A stretch of 64,000 nucleotides of DNA from positions 3,720,001-3,784,000 of the forward strand of contig CAWFMF010000004.1 of the NCBI GenBank assembly GCA_963816985.1, in the 5' to 3' direction. The notes below the pieces were generated by a model, which was not told the DNA's origin, did no database searches, and saw only the letters and a program-made list of their open reading frames with translations. This DNA comes from JAIVJM01 sp963816985. GTDB taxonomy: Bacteria > Acidobacteriota > Blastocatellia > Pyrinomonadales > Pyrinomonadaceae. Every line of letters begins with the position of its first letter. The stretch's first letter is position 1. Made by a program: the position numbers and the translations under genes. This document shows, in pieces, positions 27,996-38,491 of this stretch.

Positions 27996-29081
27996 ATGAG
28001 TTCTGAAGTCTTAGACTACAAGGGGCAAGTCGAAGCGGTGCGCGAAGCGTTCGAGCAGGAGTTCGGACGCTTCGCTCGCTTTGGCGGCGAAGACGACGGC
28101 GCAGCCCCGGACGCCGAGGCGACGCTGCGCGAGCTTAACGACTTGCGGACGCGCCACACGGGCAAGAAGAGCGCGCTCTCGTCTTTGATGAAGCTGGTCG
28201 GGCGCGTCCCCGCCGAGGAGCGCGCGGCCTTCGGCCAGCTCGTGCAGAAGCTGCGCTCGGAGGTCGAGGCCGAGTTGGACGAGGCCGAGGCGACGCTGCA
28301 AGCGCGGCTCGCGGCGGCGCGCGTCGAGCGCGAGCGAATAGACGTGACCTTGCCCGGTCGCCGCCCGCGCCGGGGACATCTGCACCCGATTACGATTGTC
28401 CGTCAGCGACTCGAAGACATCTTCGTCTCGATGGGCTACGCGGTCGAGGACGGCCCCGAAATCGAGACCGACTTCTACAACTTCACCGCGCTCAACATCC
28501 CCGAATTGCACCCGGCGCGGAGCCCGCAGGATACCTTCTACACGACCGGCGGCCTGAGCCTTCGCTCGCAGACTTCGACCGTGCAGATTCACGCGATGCA
28601 GAAGCGGCGTCCGCCCCTGCGCGTCGTCGCGCCCGGCAGGGTCTTCCGCCGCGACACGCCCGACGCGACGCACAACCCGATGTTCTTCCAGATTGAGGGG
28701 CTGTGCGTTGACCGTGGCATCACGATGGGGCACTTGAAGGGCACGGTGGGCGAGTTCCTCCGACGCCTCTTCGGCCCCTCGACGCGGACGCGCTTCCGGC
28801 CCTCCTACTTCCCGTTCACCGAGCCGAGCGCCGAGTTCGACTTCACCTGCTTCAAGTGCGGGGGCGAGGGCTGTCGTCTGTGCAAGGGTTCCGGCTGGAT
28901 AGAGATGGGCGGCTCCGGCATGGTGCACCCGAACGTCCTCCGCGCGGTCGGCATTGACCCCGACGAATACTCCGGCTTCGCCTTCGGCTTCGGCATTGAC
29001 CGCATGTGCGGCCTGCTCTACGAACTCGACGACATCCGCCTCCTCTTCGAGAACGACGTGCGCTTCCTCGAACAGTTTTAA
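27996..29081 (+). CDS. pheS: Phenylalanyl-tRNA synthetase alpha subunit
   Basis: 361 residues. An N-terminal coiled-coil arm (about 1-110) binds tRNA; the class II catalytic core has HPARSPQDTFY, TSTVQIHAM, the motif 2 region RVFRRDTPDATHNPMFFQIEG and motif 3 GFGIDRM. A CxxC...CxxC insert (CFKCGGEGCRLC) is present as in many bacterial PheS. Works as alpha2beta2 with PheT, 85 bp downstream. Confidence 0.96.
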   Translation: MSSEVLDYKGQVEAVREAFEQEFGRFARFGGEDDGAAPDAEATLRELNDLRTRHTGKKSALSSLMKLVGRVPAEERAAFGQLVQKLRSEVEAELDEAEATLQARLAAARVERERIDVTLPGRRPRRGHLHPITIVRQRLEDIFVSMGYAVEDGPEIETDFYNFTALNIPELHPARSPQDTFYTTGGLSLRSQTSTVQIHAMQKRRPPLRVVAPGRVFRRDTPDATHNPMFFQIEGLCVDRGITMGHLKGTVGEFLRRLFGPSTRTRFRPSYFPFTEPSAEFDFTCFKCGGEGCRLCKGSGWIEMGGSGMVHPNVLRAVGIDPDEYSGFAFGFGIDRMCGLLYELDDIRLLFENDVRFLEQF

Positions 29082-29082
29082 A

Positions 29083-29162
29083 GCCGTGACAGGTAAACCG
29101 TGACGGGTGACAGGATTAAAACTGTCTTCATCCTGTCACCGTTTACCTGTCACCTGTCACGG
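29083..29162. repeat. Heptamer-period inverted repeat G (AGGTGAC/ACCGTGA type)
   Basis: Left arm with CGTGACAGGTAAACCGTGAC, right arm its complement (CCTGTCACC, GTTTACC). It begins 2 bp after pheS and ends 4 bp before pheT. Confidence 0.9.
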
Positions 29163-29166
29163 TCTT

Positions 29167-31311
29167 ATGAACATCAGCTACAACTGGCTACGCGAATTGA
29201 CTGAGGTCGGGGCCGAGCCGCAGGAGTTGGCGCGGCGTCTGACGATGGCGGGGCTCGCCGTGGACGCCGTGCACGAGGCGGGCGAAGACTTCGTGCTCGA
29301 CATAGACCTTACCTCGAACCGCCCCGACTGCCTCTCGCATCTGGGGGTGGCGCGCGAGGCGGCGGCGCTCCTGCACGCCGGGCTGCGGACGCCCGACACG
29401 GAAGCCCTGCCCATCGAGGGCCGCGCCGAGTCGCTCACGCACGTCGAGATTGAAGACCCTGAGCTGTGCCCGCGCTACGCGGCGCGCGTCGTGCGCGGCG
29501 TGCGTGTCGGCCCCTCGCCCGAATGGCTCGCCAGCCGCTTGCAGGCCATCGGCCAGCGCCCCATCAACAACGTCGCCGACATCACCAACTTCGTCATGCA
29601 CGAGTTGGGTCAGCCGCTCCACGCCTTCGACCTCTCGACGCTCGCCGAGCGACGGATAGTCGTCCGCCGCGCGCGCGCGGGCGAGAAGCTGAAGACGCTC
29701 GACGGCGTTGAGCGTCAACTTGATGAGCAGATGCTCGTCATCGCCGACGCCTCGCGCGCCGTCGCGATTGCGGGCGTGATGGGCGGCGCGGAGACCGAGA
29801 TTTCCGACCAGACCGCCGACGTGCTCATCGAGAGCGCGTACTTCGACCCGGCTTCGGTGCGCCGCACGTCGAAGGCTCTGGGGTTGCAGACGGAAGCCTC
29901 CTACCGCTTCGAGCGCGGGACGGACTACGAGGGCGTGCGCCGCGCGCAGGACAGGTGCGTCGCGCTCATCTGCCAGCTCGCGGGCGGGACGGCGACCGAG
30001 GACGCGGTTGACGTTTACCCGAAGAAATTGTCGCGCCCTTCGGTTCGCTTGCGCCCGCGACGCGTCACCGAGTTGGCGGGCCTCAGCGTCCCCGCCGAAG
30101 AGTGCGTCCGCATCCTCACCTCGCTCGGCTTCGAGCCGGAGGGCGGGGCGGAAGGCGTTGATGGAAGTCAGGCCGTCTGCGCGACCGAGACGCGTGAGGA
30201 TTCCGGCGTCACTTTCGTCGTCCCTTCGTGGCGCACGGACGTGTCGCTCGAAGAGGACTTGGTGGAAGAGGTCGCGCGCCACTTCGGCTACGAGAAGATT
30301 GAGGAAGCCCTGCCCGCGTCCGGCACGGCGGGCGAGTATCTTCCGGGCGACGACCGCAGGCGTGCCGCTCGCCAGACGCTGAACGTCTTGGGCGTCAGCG
30401 AGGCCGTTAGCTTCAGCTTCATTGACACCGCGCACGACGGACGCTTCGAGCTTCTGCCCGAACTCCCTTCGGGCGACGCCGACGCCGATGCTTTCGTCGC
30501 GCTCTCGAACCCGATTATCGAGGGCTCGACGCGCATGAGGCCCACGCTCCTGCCCGGCCTGCTCGACGCCGCGCGCCACAACTTCAACCACGGCACGCGC
30601 AACGTCCGTCTCTTCGAGATGGGGCGCGTCTTCGCCGCCGCCGACAACAACAACGGTAACGACAAAGACTCGGCGCGACCGCTCGAAGTCGAAGCCTTCG
30701 CCTTGTTGTTGACGGGCGAGGCGGCGGAGGAGGGGAGAGCCACGGGCCGTGAGCTTGATTTCTACGACCTCAAAGGCGCGTTCGAGGCGGCGGCGGAAGC
30801 GGTCGGCGCGGCGGAGTTGACGTTCGAGGCGGCGTCCGTCCGTCACTTGCGCGAGGGTCAGTCGGCGCGCGTCTCCGTGGGCGGGCGAAACTTGGGCACG
30901 CTCGGCAGGCTCTCCGAAGAGGCCGCCGCCGAGTACAAGTTCCGCCAGCCCGTCTACGTCGCCGAAGTCAACTTCGGCGCGCTGCTCGAAGCCGCTGCCG
31001 CGCCCGTGCGCTACTCGCCGCTGCCGCGCTTCCCCTCGGTCGTGCGCGACGTCTCGCTCGTCGCCGCGCGCGACGCCTCCTTCGGCGAGATGCGCCGCGC
31101 GATACTCGAACTCGGCATCGAGGAGTGCCGCGCCGTCCGGCTCGTTGACGTGTACGAAGGCGCGAACCTCCCCGAAGGCAAACGCTCCGTGACGCTGCGC
31201 TTAGAGTACCGCTCCGACGAGCGCACGCTCCGCGACGAAGAGGTTGACGCGATGCACGCGCGCGTCGTCGCCGCGCTCGAAAGCGGTTTCGGGGCACAAC
31301 TCAGAGGATAA
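29167..31311 (+). CDS. pheT: Phenylalanyl-tRNA synthetase beta subunit, short form
   Basis: 714 residues from ATG 29167, about 80-90 shorter than usual. After the first 38 residues (ending TMAGLAVDAV) the sequence goes directly to EDFVLDIDLTSNRPDCLSH, so the EMAP/OB-fold tRNA-binding domain that normally lies between is absent. B3/4 editing domain (PINNVADITNFVMHELGQPLHAFD), B5, catalytic-like core and the C-terminal FDX-ACB anticodon domain are present. The reading frame is intact, so this looks like true domain loss. The earlier in-frame start at 29107 is encoded by repeat G and is not used here. Confidence 0.94.
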   Translation: MNISYNWLRELTEVGAEPQELARRLTMAGLAVDAVHEAGEDFVLDIDLTSNRPDCLSHLGVAREAAALLHAGLRTPDTEALPIEGRAESLTHVEIEDPELCPRYAARVVRGVRVGPSPEWLASRLQAIGQRPINNVADITNFVMHELGQPLHAFDLSTLAERRIVVRRARAGEKLKTLDGVERQLDEQMLVIADASRAVAIAGVMGGAETEISDQTADVLIESAYFDPASVRRTSKALGLQTEASYRFERGTDYEGVRRAQDRCVALICQLAGGTATEDAVDVYPKKLSRPSVRLRPRRVTELAGLSVPAEECVRILTSLGFEPEGGAEGVDGSQAVCATETREDSGVTFVVPSWRTDVSLEEDLVEEVARHFGYEKIEEALPASGTAGEYLPGDDRRRAARQTLNVLGVSEAVSFSFIDTAHDGRFELLPELPSGDADADAFVALSNPIIEGSTRMRPTLLPGLLDAARHNFNHGTRNVRLFEMGRVFAAADNNNGNDKDSARPLEVEAFALLLTGEAAEEGRATGRELDFYDLKGAFEAAAEAVGAAELTFEAASVRHLREGQSARVSVGGRNLGTLGRLSEEAAAEYKFRQPVYVAEVNFGALLEAAAAPVRYSPLPRFPSVVRDVSLVAARDASFGEMRRAILELGIEECRAVRLVDVYEGANLPEGKRSVTLRLEYRSDERTLRDEEVDAMHARVVAALESGFGAQLRG

Positions 31312-31314
31312 AAA

Positions 31315-31388
31315 AGATGCCGGATGCCGGACGTTAGATGTCAGTTAAAAGCCCAAAACTAACATCCGGCATCTAACATCTGATATCT
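31315..31388. repeat. Heptamer-period inverted repeat H (ATGCCGG type)
   Basis: Left units GATGCCG, GATGCCG, GACGTTA, GATGTCA; right arm with TAACATC, CGGCATC and TAACATC. It starts 3 bp after pheT. Confidence 0.85.
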
Positions 31389-31468
31389 GCTTTTTATTCC
31401 TTGCGCTGGCGGCTTTGAAGTCGCATAATCTGGCGGCAGTCTGAAGGCCGCGATGTTTGGAGATGGCG

Positions 31469-31750
31469 ATGGTCGGACTAACCGGACTTGAAAAGTTCTC
31501 TCACCTGGAAGATAAAATCTACCGCACCATCGAGCTGACCAAGACGCTTCGTCAGGAGAAGGAAGCGTTGGAGCGCGAGGTCGCCGTCGTGAAGCGCGAG
31601 CTTGGCTCCTTGCTCGACGAGAAAGACCGTCTCGAAACGCAGGTCGAGCGCCTGCTCTCGGAGCGCGACACGATCCGCGCGAAGGTCGAGGCGATGCTCG
31701 ACGCCATCGCCGTCCTCGACCCCGAAGCGGTCGAGGTCATGCGCCGCTAA
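31469..31750 (+). CDS. ZapB-like coiled-coil cell-division protein
   Basis: 93 residues from ATG 31469, with GGAG 6 bases upstream; ATG 31463 and TTG 31457 are in-frame alternatives. Nearly all of the chain is a charged heptad coiled coil (LEDKIYRTIELTKTLRQEKE...). The position 35 bp before zapA supports a role at the FtsZ ring like ZapB, but coiled coils alone do not prove it. Confidence 0.7.
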   Translation: MVGLTGLEKFSHLEDKIYRTIELTKTLRQEKEALEREVAVVKRELGSLLDEKDRLETQVERLLSERDTIRAKVEAMLDAIAVLDPEAVEVMRR

Positions 31751-31785
31751 CGTCCCCCGTAAAGTTTGAGCCCGCGTAAAAAAGC

Positions 31786-32154
31786 ATGAGCGCCATTAAG
31801 AACCCGGCTGAGACAGGCGGCACCCCGACCATCCGGGTCGAAATCTATAACCAGACCTACAACATCCGCTCCGACGGCGACAGCGAGTACGTCATCAACC
31901 TCGCCGAGTTCGTTGACCGGCGGATGCGCGAAATCTCTTCGGGCACGCTCACCGTGGATTCCTTGAAGGTCGCCATCCTCGCCGCGCTCCACATCGCTGA
32001 CGAACTCCACCGCCTCAAGCGGCTGCACGAGCAGGCCGACACGCAGCTCGCCTCGCGCAGCGCCGAATGCGCCGAGATGCTCGACCGCGTACTCAAATCC
32101 CGCACCAACGCCGAGCCGCCCGCCCAAGGGCAGACCGGCGTCTCCTTCTCCTAA
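31786..32154 (+). CDS. zapA: Cell division protein ZapA
   Basis: 122 residues. The ZapA core RVEIYNQTYNIRSDGDSEYV is followed by the VDRRMREISSGTLTVDSLKVAILAALHIADEL helix. ZapA cross-links FtsZ filaments at mid-cell. The last 20 residues are a polar tail. 6S RNA lies directly downstream, the common bacterial order. Confidence 0.93.
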   Translation: MSAIKNPAETGGTPTIRVEIYNQTYNIRSDGDSEYVINLAEFVDRRMREISSGTLTVDSLKVAILAALHIADELHRLKRLHEQADTQLASRSAECAEMLDRVLKSRTNAEPPAQGQTGVSFS

Positions 32155-32214
32155 AACTCATCAAATAACTTCCGTCTTCGCCGGCCCGCGCCGAAGTTTT
32201 TGCGAATGCGTTTT

Positions 32215-32244
32215 CTGACAAACGCGCGGCGTTTATGCTACTAT
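32215..32244 (+). promoter_or_regulatory. Promoter of the 6S RNA
   Basis: CTGACA (32215-32220), 18-bp spacer, TACTAT (32239-32244), then 7 bp to the first paired base of the RNA. Confidence 0.7.
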
Positions 32245-32251
32245 CTTTGCA

Positions 32252-32455
32252 GGCTGAGGGAATCATTTCTGCGGGGTTCGTCACCGATTTCCTATGTTGA
32301 GCCAATGCCGTTGAAACGGGAGGCCGACGCCGCACTTGCCAGTGCGATCCCTCATTGACAGGGAACCGCCAGAGGCTGCGGCTTTCAAGGTCACCCACCT
32401 GTAAAGCAGGTTCAATTACGGCTTCGGAACGGCCAACGCGGATGCCCCCTCAGCC
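32252..32455 (+). ncRNA. ssrS: Probable 6S RNA
   Basis: About 204 nt with no coding frame, closed by a perfect 9-bp terminal helix (GGCTGAGGG 32252-32260 with CCCTCAGCC 32447-32455). It sits just downstream of zapA with its own promoter, the usual place of 6S RNA. 6S RNA binds the main RNA polymerase holoenzyme by imitating an open promoter. The identity rests on location, length and closing stem, not on a covariance search. Confidence 0.7.
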
Positions 32456-32460
32456 TTTGA

Positions 32461-32547
32461 AAACCGTAAACCGTGACAGGTAAGCCGTGACAAGTGGAAG
32501 ACCGTTCTTTCCCGTCACGGTTTACCCGTCACGGTTTACGGCTTTTT
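32461..32547 (+). terminator. Heptamer-period inverted repeat I, with T-run (terminator of 6S RNA)
   Basis: Units AACCGTA, AACCGTG, ACAGGTA, AGCCGTG on the left; CCCGTCA and CGGTTTA on the right. It ends in GGCTTTTTAG. It directly follows the 6S RNA, so it can act as its terminator. Confidence 0.75.
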
Positions 32548-32562
32548 AGATTGGACTAAGGC

Positions 32563-33345
32563 ATGAAAGTTTTAATGATCGGGGACGTGGTGGCGAGGCC
32601 GGGGCGCGTGGCCGTGCTCGAACGCATTCAGGACTTGCGCGAGCAGCACTCGATTGACCTCGCCGTGATGAACGCCGAGAACGTCGCGGGCGGCTTCTCC
32701 ATCACGCCTTCGCTGGCCGAGGAGCTTTTCGCCAACGGCATTGACGTGATGACCTCCGGCAACCACATCTTCGACAAGCGCGAAGTCTTCCCTTACATCG
32801 AGCGGCAGCGGAGACTGCTCCGGCCCGCCAACTACCCGAAGGGCACGCCCGGCCTCGGCGTCTGGACGGGCGAGGTGCGCGGCGCGCGCGTCGCCGTCTT
32901 GAACCTCATGGGCCGCGTCTTCATGCCGCCCTCGGACGACCCCTTCCAAGTGGCGGACGAAATAGTCAACGCGCTCGACCCGGAAGTGCGAGTCCGGCTC
33001 GTGGACATGCACGCCGAGGCGACATCAGAGAAGATTGCGATGGCGTGGCACTTGGACGGGCGCGTCTCGGCGGTCGTCGGCACGCACACGCACGTCCAGA
33101 CCGCCGACGAGCGCATCCTCACGAACGGCACGGCCTTCCTCACCGATGTCGGGATGACGGGGAGCTATGCGGGCTGCATCGGGATGGACAAAGAGGATGT
33201 CATCAAGCGTTTCAGGACGGCCCTCCCGCACCGGGCCGAACACTCCAAAGGCGACGTCCGCATCTGCGCCGCCGTCATTGACGTTGACCCCGAAACGGGC
33301 CGCGCGCGCGAAATCACACGCCTGTCGCTCAAGCACGAGTCGTAA
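32563..33345 (+). CDS. ymdB: YmdB-family metallophosphoesterase (TIGR00282-type)
   Basis: 260 residues. MLMIGDVV-type start (MKVLMIGDVVARPGR), NAENVAGG, TSGNHIFDKRE, VDMHAEATSEK and GTHTHVQTAD are the metal-binding motifs of this phosphodiesterase group. In Bacillus, YmdB affects biofilm and motility and is next to rny; no rny lies here. Cytosolic. Single gene between two repeats. Confidence 0.93.
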   Translation: MKVLMIGDVVARPGRVAVLERIQDLREQHSIDLAVMNAENVAGGFSITPSLAEELFANGIDVMTSGNHIFDKREVFPYIERQRRLLRPANYPKGTPGLGVWTGEVRGARVAVLNLMGRVFMPPSDDPFQVADEIVNALDPEVRVRLVDMHAEATSEKIAMAWHLDGRVSAVVGTHTHVQTADERILTNGTAFLTDVGMTGSYAGCIGMDKEDVIKRFRTALPHRAEHSKGDVRICAAVIDVDPETGRAREITRLSLKHES

Positions 33346-33348
33346 GAA

Positions 33349-33431
33349 ACAGAACCGCGAGCGGTAGCGAGCGGGTTGACGTTGGCTGAAACTCAACCCG
33401 CCCGAAAGACCGCTCGCGGCTCTGTTTTCTT
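33349..33431. repeat. GC-rich palindrome, class 2 (first copy)
   Basis: Arms around ACCGCGAGCGG and CCGCTCGCGG with flanking AGAAACAG/CTGTTTTCT. It shares a stretch of nearly 30 bp with the palindrome at 42517-42594. Both ends touch stop codons of the convergent ymdB and thioesterase genes. Confidence 0.85.
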
Positions 33432-33903
33432 AATCCTCATCCACGATGTCCGAGACCGTCGGGAGCGGGGGCGACGAGAGCGCGTGGCGGTAGCTTTCGG
33501 GCATGGAGATGACGCGGTTGTTCTGGTCGGTGACGACGTGGCCGGTCTCGCCCTCGGCGATGACGACGCCGTCCGTGATGCGGAGGATTTCGTAGCCGAA
33601 GCGGACGGAGCGGCGGCGCAGCTCGGTGATGTGCGTGCGGATGAGGAGTTCGTCGTCGTAGAGCGCGGGCGCTTTGTAGCGGCAGTAGCTCTCGGCGACG
33701 ACGAGGTAGGCGTTGTCGTTCTCCTCCATGTCCTTGTAGGCGAAGCCGCGCGAGCGGCAGAATTCGGTGCGCCCGATCTCGAACCAGACAAGATAGTTGG
33801 CGTGGTACACTACGCCCATGCGGTCGGTCTCGGCGTAGCGGACGCGGACGGTCGTCTCGCCCCACTCGTCGAAGAGGGCATCCGCTTCAACTGGTTCTAT
33901 CAT
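33430..33903 (-). CDS. YbgC-type acyl-CoA thioesterase (hotdog fold)
   Basis: 157 residues. RVRYAETDRMGVVYHANYL is the 4HBT signature with the catalytic Asp, and WFEIGRTEFCR follows. Single hotdog domain, no signal. It hydrolyses acyl-CoA thioesters; substrate unknown. It reads away from the next gene, with 100 bp between. It could belong functionally with the acyl-CoA genes further downstream. Confidence 0.9.
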   Translation of the reverse strand: MIEPVEADALFDEWGETTVRVRYAETDRMGVVYHANYLVWFEIGRTEFCRSRGFAYKDMEENDNAYLVVAESYCRYKAPALYDDELLIRTHITELRRRSVRFGYEILRITDGVVIAEGETGHVVTDQNNRVISMPESYRHALSSPPLPTVSDIVDED

Positions 33904-34003
33904 CTGAGATTGAGGCCTCCTGCGCCCGGCGTCGGGCCGCGCCGTCGAAGTGAAGAGATAACGTCTCGCTCGGTGAGCGGACTATAAAAGCGAAGGGTTC
34001 TGG

Positions 34004-35322
34004 ATGTCAAAGAAAAACAGCGCGCCGAATTTCTTCGCGCCCGCGACCGCCGCCCTGCTCGGCTGCGTGCTCCTTCTGGGCGGGGCGACGGCGTCAGCGC
34101 GGCAGAGGGCCACGCGGTCTGCGGTCGTCAACCCGCGCACCGCCGCCGTCCGCGAAGCGACCGCCGAGGTCTTGCGCGAGACGAGCGAAATTAGGAAGCT
34201 TCCGGTGCGACGGCGGGTACGCAGCGGCGCTCAGTCGCGCGCCGAGATCGAGCAGATGCTTATCCGCAACCTCGACGGCAGCTCGAAGCCTGCGAAGAGC
34301 TTGAGGCCGCCGAGCTGATGATGAAGAAGCTGGGGATGGCCCCCTCGGACTTCCGCCTCCGCGCCTTCCTCATCGGGCTTTTGACCGAGCAGGTCGCGGG
34401 CTACTACGAGCCGAAGACGCAGGAGTTTTATCTCGCCGACTGGATAGACCTCGACGGCCAGAGGCCCGTCATGGCCCACGAGCTGACGCACGCCCTCCAA
34501 GACCAGCACTTCAACCTCAAGCGGCTCGACAAGCTGCCGAAGCACGAGTCGGACGCGAGCCTCGCCGCGCACGCGCTCGTCGAGGGCGACGCGATGGTCT
34601 TGATGATGCAGTACGTGATGCGCAGCCCGGCGCGGCAGCTCGCGATGCTGAAGTCGCTCGTCATGGGCGGCGCGGGCTCGACCGAGCAGTACGACAAGGC
34701 CCCGCGCGTGCTGCGCGAGACGCTGGTCTTCCCCTACGTGCAGGGCGCGGCGTGGGCGGGCCAGCTCCACAAGCGCGGCGGTTGGGAGTTAATCTCCACG
34801 GCCTACAAGAACCTGCCGCAGTCCACCGAGCAGATCATCCACCCCGAAAAATATTTCACGCCCGAAGCGCCGGTCAGGATTCCTTTCAAGAGCATCGCCC
34901 CGGCGTTGGGGAGGGGATGGAAGGTGGCCGACCACGACGTGAACGGCGAGTGGGGCTACTACCTCATCCTCGACCAATTCATCCAGTCGAAGGAGACTTC
35001 GCAGAAGGCCGCCGAGGGTTGGGGCGGCGACCGCTTCGTCCTCTACACCGGGCCGAAGAAGTCGGACGTGCTGCTCACGCAGAAGAGCGTCTGGGATACC
35101 GAGGCCGACGCCGTCGAGTTCTACGAAGCCTACGCGCGCCGCACGTCGAAGCGTTACGCCGCCGAGCCCAACGCGTCCGAGCCCTCCGTCCGCAGTTTCT
35201 GGAACACGAACGAAGGCGGCGTCCTCGTCGAGCGCGCAGGCACGACCGTCATCATCATCGAGGGCATCCCCGAAAACGTGAAGGCCGAAACGCTCCTCGC
35301 CATGCTCATGTCGAAAACGTAG
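34004..35322 (+). CDS. Exported zinc peptidase-like protein (HExxH), interrupted by a frameshift
   Basis: The first frame (34004-34318) gives a signal peptide and stops just after a change of frame; the second (ATG 34318 onward) carries the rest. Upstream of that ATG the second frame reads EELEAAELMMKKLGM, a natural continuation of ...IRNLDGSSKP, so this is one gene with an indel near 34289-34294; corrected length is about 439 residues. The core holds LLTEQVAGYY, VMAHELTHALQDQHF (HELTH zinc motif) and LVEGDAM. A family of such exported proteins occurs in Acidobacteria. Peptidase activity is inferred. The TGATG junction could also allow coupled translation of two pieces. Confidence 0.7.
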
Positions 35323-35340
35323 AAGCCATTCGGAAGATGA

Positions 35341-35555
35341 AGCCCCTGTTAAGGGGCGGAAGAATTTAGCCCACGGCGTCAGCCGTGGGAATAATCATCC
35401 GTTAAAACCTAAGCCCCGGAGGGGCGAAAGAAACCCAACTTGAGACTTAAACGAGTTGGGTTTCTTTCGCCCCTCCGGGGCTCTCTACTTCTTTTCTCCA
35501 CTTCTCCCCACGGCTTGCGCCGTGGGCTAAATTCTTCCGCCCCCTCCGGGGGCTC
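35341..35555. repeat. Nested GC-rich palindrome, class 3
   Basis: Outer arms 35353-35389 and 35507-35543 match except for two bases; inner arms 35412-35440 and 35454-35482 are perfect complements (29 bp). The outer arms each contain a small stem (CCCACGG/CCGTGGG). Fills most of the 358-bp gap before the carboxylase gene. Confidence 0.92.
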
Positions 35556-35680
35556 TTCGTTGTTCTACAGCGTGTTAATGTGCTATTTTCCTGTCATCAT
35601 TAAGCTCTAATAATTTAGCGAACGACCGGCGAAGGGTCTCTTCCGGGGACGACTGTGCGCCGGGCCGGTGTCGAAACGAG

Positions 35681-37324
<1,644 letters not shown>

Positions 37325-37552
37325 GGAGGGGCGCGCGCCGCCGACAATTTTTCGTGCAACGCGGACGGCGTTTGTGCGAAACTATGGCGCAAACCCCGTT
37401 TGAGATTCCCTTGGAATTCAACTTTCGGCGCGCGGGAGACCTTCCGAACGGCGAACACGGCGCGGCGAAAGCCTTTGGCAGTTCTTCAACAATCAGACGC
37501 GCGCTTCTGGGCCTCCCCTCCGCGCGGTCTCTGAACAGGAGGAGAAACATCC

Positions 37553-38131
37553 GTGAGCAAGAAGAGCAGCGTTCTTTACCTCGTCGTCCTCGCCTGCGCG
37601 GTCTTCACCGCGGTCACCGTCGCCACCGCCGACCTGAGCAGCGTGTTCGCGCAGAACGCGAACAGCAGCACGACGGAAGACAGCAGCATGATGCAGAACA
37701 CCAACGAAGCCCCGGCCCCGGCGCGTCGTGGCCGTCGGCGCGGGCGGCGGCGAGCCGCGCGACCGGCTGCGGACGCGAACATGGCGATGGCGGCGGACGA
37801 CACGTCGAGCACGGCGGGCGACGTGCAGGCTGACCTCTCCGGCACTTACACCGGCAAGATCAAGATGACCGGCTCGCACGAGATGGAAGGCGACGGGACG
37901 ATCACCATCAGCGGCAACAACGTCACCATCGAGAGCAGCGGGATGACGCACACGGGCCGCATCTTCGCCGTCACGACGCGCGGCTACACGGGCGTCACGA
38001 TGGCCTTCGCGGACATTCAGGACACGGCGACCAGCACCAACCTCGTCGTCATGGCCCGCGCCCGCAAGAAGGGCGACCGCCTGTGGCTCACGCCCGTCCC
38101 CGGCGCGCGCAACGTCATCGCCTTCCGGTAG
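37553..38131 (+). CDS. Exported protein of unknown function with Arg-rich stretch
   Basis: 192 residues, GTG start with AGGAGGAG upstream. A signal peptide (about 1-34), a polar Asn/Ser/Met segment, then RRGRRRGRRRAAR (about 60-72) and a C-terminal beta-rich domain with LSGTYTGKIKM and GTITISGNNVTI. The C-terminal part resembles small beta-sandwich domains of exported proteins but is not recognised. No neighbour gives a hint. Confidence 0.7.
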   Translation: MSKKSSVLYLVVLACAVFTAVTVATADLSSVFAQNANSSTTEDSSMMQNTNEAPAPARRGRRRGRRRAARPAADANMAMAADDTSSTAGDVQADLSGTYTGKIKMTGSHEMEGDGTITISGNNVTIESSGMTHTGRIFAVTTRGYTGVTMAFADIQDTATSTNLVVMARARKKGDRLWLTPVPGARNVIAFR

Positions 38132-38165
38132 AGGACGAGTTTCAAAAGCAGCGGCGCGCTAGAAT

Positions 38166-38392
38166 GTCCCCGAAGGGGACGCAGACAATAGCCGGGGGCA
38201 GAGCAAACGGAAGTTTGCGACGCCCCCGGTAGGGCGTAGATAAAGTAATCCGACCCTGAAAGGGTCGCACCCGCGCGCGGTCTGCGACCCTTTCAGGGTC
38301 GGATTACTTTTCCTGCCTGTTCCGGGGGCGACGTTCAAGCGCTGGCGCGCTTTCACTTGCCCCCGGCTATTGTCTTCGTCCCCTTCGGGGAC
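38166..38392. repeat. Nested GC-rich palindrome, class 4
   Basis: Both ends are GTCCCC-type stems (CCCCGAAGGGG, CCCCTTCGGGG). Next inward GACAATAGCCGGGGGCA pairs with its complement near 38357-38373, and the innermost arms 38242-38269 and 38283-38310 are perfect (28 bp). It fills most of the gap before the AtuA gene. Confidence 0.92.
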
Positions 38393-38491
38393 AACCGGCG
38401 TCCACTCGCCGCCGCGCGGATTGGTGAAAAAAGAGTTTCTTGATTAAACTTGCTTCTAACTTCAAAAAGGGAATCGCGTCGAAGGAGAGGG

